Below, piece by piece: positions 9,099 through 10,256 of a stretch of 10,256 bases of DNA (position 1 is the first letter of the stretch; each line of letters opens with the position of its first letter). The position numbers and the translations under genes were made by a program. Source of the DNA: Burkholderiaceae bacterium (GTDB taxonomy: Bacteria > Pseudomonadota > Gammaproteobacteria > Burkholderiales > Burkholderiaceae_C). The stretch covers positions 1 to 10,256 of the forward strand of contig JALRBF010000074.1 of assembly GCA_023262365.1 (NCBI GenBank). The letters are read 5' to 3'. The notes below the pieces were generated by a model. It saw only the letters and a program-made list of their open reading frames with translations, was not told the origin of the DNA and did not search any database.

Positions 9099-9974
9099 AT
9101 GTCGGTTCAGCATCCCATTATTGCCATCACCGGCTCGTCCGGGGCGGGCACCTCCACTGTCACGCGCACCTTTGAAAACATTTTTCGCCGCGAAGCGGTG
9201 CATGCGGCGTTGATTGAGGGCGACAGTTTTCATCGCTACGACCGGGCCGAAATGAAGCAAAGGCAGGCACAAGCCGAAGCCAGTGGTAACACCCATTTCA
9301 GCCATTTTGGGCCCGACACCAATTTGCTCGAAGAACTTGAGGGTTTGTTTCGTTCGTACAGCGCCCACGGCACCGGTCGCACCCGCAAATACTTGCACAA
9401 CGAGCAAGAGGCCGCGCCGCATAACCAACCGCCTGGCACCTTCACCGCGTGGGAAGAGCTACCAGCCAACACCGATATGCTGTTTTACGAGGGTTTGCAT
9501 GGCGCGGTGGTTACCGATACGGTGAACATTGCGCGGTACCCTGACTTGCTGATTGGAGTGGTGCCGGTGATTAACTTGGAGTGGATTCAAAAAATCATTC
9601 GGGACAAAACCCAGCGCGGCTACAGTGCCGAGGCAGTAACTGACACCATTTTGCGCCGTATGCCTGACTACGTGCACTACATATGTCCGCAATTTGGCTA
9701 CACCCACGTAAATTTTCAACGCGTGCCGGTGGTGGATACCTCTAACCCCTTCATCAGCCGCGACATTCCCACTGCCGATGAGAGCATTTGCGTGATTCGA
9801 TTTGCCAACCCCAAAGGCATCGACTTTCCGTACTTGCTGGGCATGATTCACGACGCCTGGATGTCGCGCGCCAATACCATTGTGGTGCCAGGCGGCAAAA
9901 TGGAATTGGCCATGCAGTTGATTTTTACGCCGTTTGTGTGGCGTATGCTCGAGCGACGTCGCCGTGGCGCTTGA
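9099..9974 (+). CDS. cbbP: Phosphoribulokinase (bacterial class I)
   Basis: PRK phosphorylates ribulose-5-phosphate with ATP to give RuBP, the RuBisCO substrate, a reaction essentially unique to the CBB cycle. The 291-residue length fits the octameric proteobacterial class, not the longer plant/cyanobacterial class. The nucleotide-binding loop is GSSGAGTST at 12-20. Asp42, His45 and Arg49 (GDSFHRYDR), Glu131 (YEGLHG), and Lys165, Arg168, Asp169 and Arg173 (KIIRDKTQR) fall at the residue numbers I recall for the catalytic and substrate residues of the Rhodobacter sphaeroides enzyme, so the protein appears fully functional. Homologues of this class are commonly activated by NADH and inhibited by AMP. 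The start ATG has AGGGGG (9088-9093) five bases upstream, partly formed by the cbbF stop nine bases away. The C-terminus overlaps the start of cbbZ by 11 bp. Confidence 0.98.
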   Translation: MSVQHPIIAITGSSGAGTSTVTRTFENIFRREAVHAALIEGDSFHRYDRAEMKQRQAQAEASGNTHFSHFGPDTNLLEELEGLFRSYSAHGTGRTRKYLHNEQEAAPHNQPPGTFTAWEELPANTDMLFYEGLHGAVVTDTVNIARYPDLLIGVVPVINLEWIQKIIRDKTQRGYSAEAVTDTILRRMPDYVHYICPQFGYTHVNFQRVPVVDTSNPFISRDIPTADESICVIRFANPKGIDFPYLLGMIHDAWMSRANTIVVPGGKMELAMQLIFTPFVWRMLERRRRGA

Positions 9975-10256
9975 TTTGGTGCTGTTTGACCTTGACGGGA
10001 CGTTGCTCGATACCGCCCCGGAGATTGCGGACGCGACCAACGACACCTTGCAAGCCTTGGGTTTGGCTGGTGTGGATGACGCCTCGATTCGGCAATGGAT
10101 AGGCCATGGGGCGTTGCAGTTATTGGCCAAGGCGTTGGCGCAGGGCTGGGCTTTGGCACCCGAAGCGGTGCCCGCCGATGCGCGCTGGGCCCAGGCGCAA
10201 GCGGTGTTTCGCCAGGCCTACGGCCAACGCTGCGGCACGCGCAGTACGTTTTATCC
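9964..10256 (+). CDS. cbbZ: Phosphoglycolate phosphatase, HAD family (3' end outside window)
   Basis: This enzyme removes phosphate from 2-phosphoglycolate, the toxic product of RuBisCO oxygenation, as the first step of photorespiratory salvage. The visible 97 codons start with the HAD motif I LVLFDLDGTLLDTAPEIADA, where the first Asp of DLDGT is the nucleophile. The TAPEI context and the following helical cap (IGHGALQLLAKAL) match Gph/CbbZ rather than CbbY. The frame stays open to the right edge, where the gene is cut off; motifs II-IV are not in the window. The most upstream suitable start I find is GTG at 9964, overlapping the cbbP stop region by 11 bp, which suggests translational coupling; no strong ribosome site is seen. 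A general Gph is the alternative name, but the operon position favours CbbZ. Confidence 0.88.
   Translation, partial: MALDLVLFDLDGTLLDTAPEIADATNDTLQALGLAGVDDASIRQWIGHGALQLLAKALAQGWALAPEAVPADARWAQAQAVFRQAYGQRCGTRSTFY

Noticed and set aside
9459..10130. A 223-residue minus-strand frame across the cbbP-cbbZ boundary
   Set aside because: It runs antisense through the conserved PRK active-site region and the CbbZ HAD motif; no protein features of its own.

Overview
No undescribed system was found. The window is a fairly conventional red-type Calvin-Benson-Bassham (CBB) carbon-fixation locus from a GC-rich proteobacterium, most likely a betaproteobacterium of the order Burkholderiales. Supporting this are the form IC (red-type) RuBisCO with its AAA+ activase CbbX, the divergent LysR regulator CbbR, and the gene order cbbR / cbbL-S-X-Y-F-P-Z, which resembles Cupriavidus-type operons but has no cbbE between cbbY and cbbF. 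The order-level assignment is inference; genus cannot be read from this sequence.

Layout. (1) Bases 1-133 do not belong to the gene that follows. Read on the minus strand they give a plausible piece of a membrane protein resembling the N-terminal part of PAP2-family phosphatases. At about 134-141 this switches abruptly to the aconitase AcnB reading frame. (2) Bases 134-2125 encode the last ~660 residues of AcnB; the first ~200 residues are missing, and there is an in-frame stop at 5-7. (3) Bases 2138-3328 encode a group A FAD-dependent aromatic-ring monooxygenase of unknown substrate, with codon use unlike its neighbours. (4) cbbR runs leftward (3325-4266) and shares a CTAG with the monooxygenase as overlapping convergent stop codons. 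(5) A 93-bp AT-rich region (about 29% GC) separates cbbR from cbbL and holds several small dyads that are candidate CbbR operators. (6) A tightly packed rightward operon follows: cbbL, cbbS, cbbX, cbbY, cbbF, cbbP and the 5' part of cbbZ, which runs off the right edge.

How the genes work together. CbbP makes ribulose-1,5-bisphosphate and CbbLS carboxylates it. CbbX removes inhibitory sugar phosphates from RuBisCO, and CbbY destroys the inhibitor xylulose-1,5-bisphosphate. CbbZ removes 2-phosphoglycolate made by oxygenation. CbbF returns fructose-1,6-bisphosphate carbon to the regenerative branch. CbbR probably switches the operon on when Calvin-cycle metabolites signal the need. The operon therefore combines the cycle's key enzymes with a metabolite-repair set for RuBisCO. 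Genes overlap or lie at most 26 bp apart, and I see no internal terminator.

The observation most worth checking is the acnB junction at 134-141. It may be a chimeric assembly or amplification artefact, or a real rearrangement.
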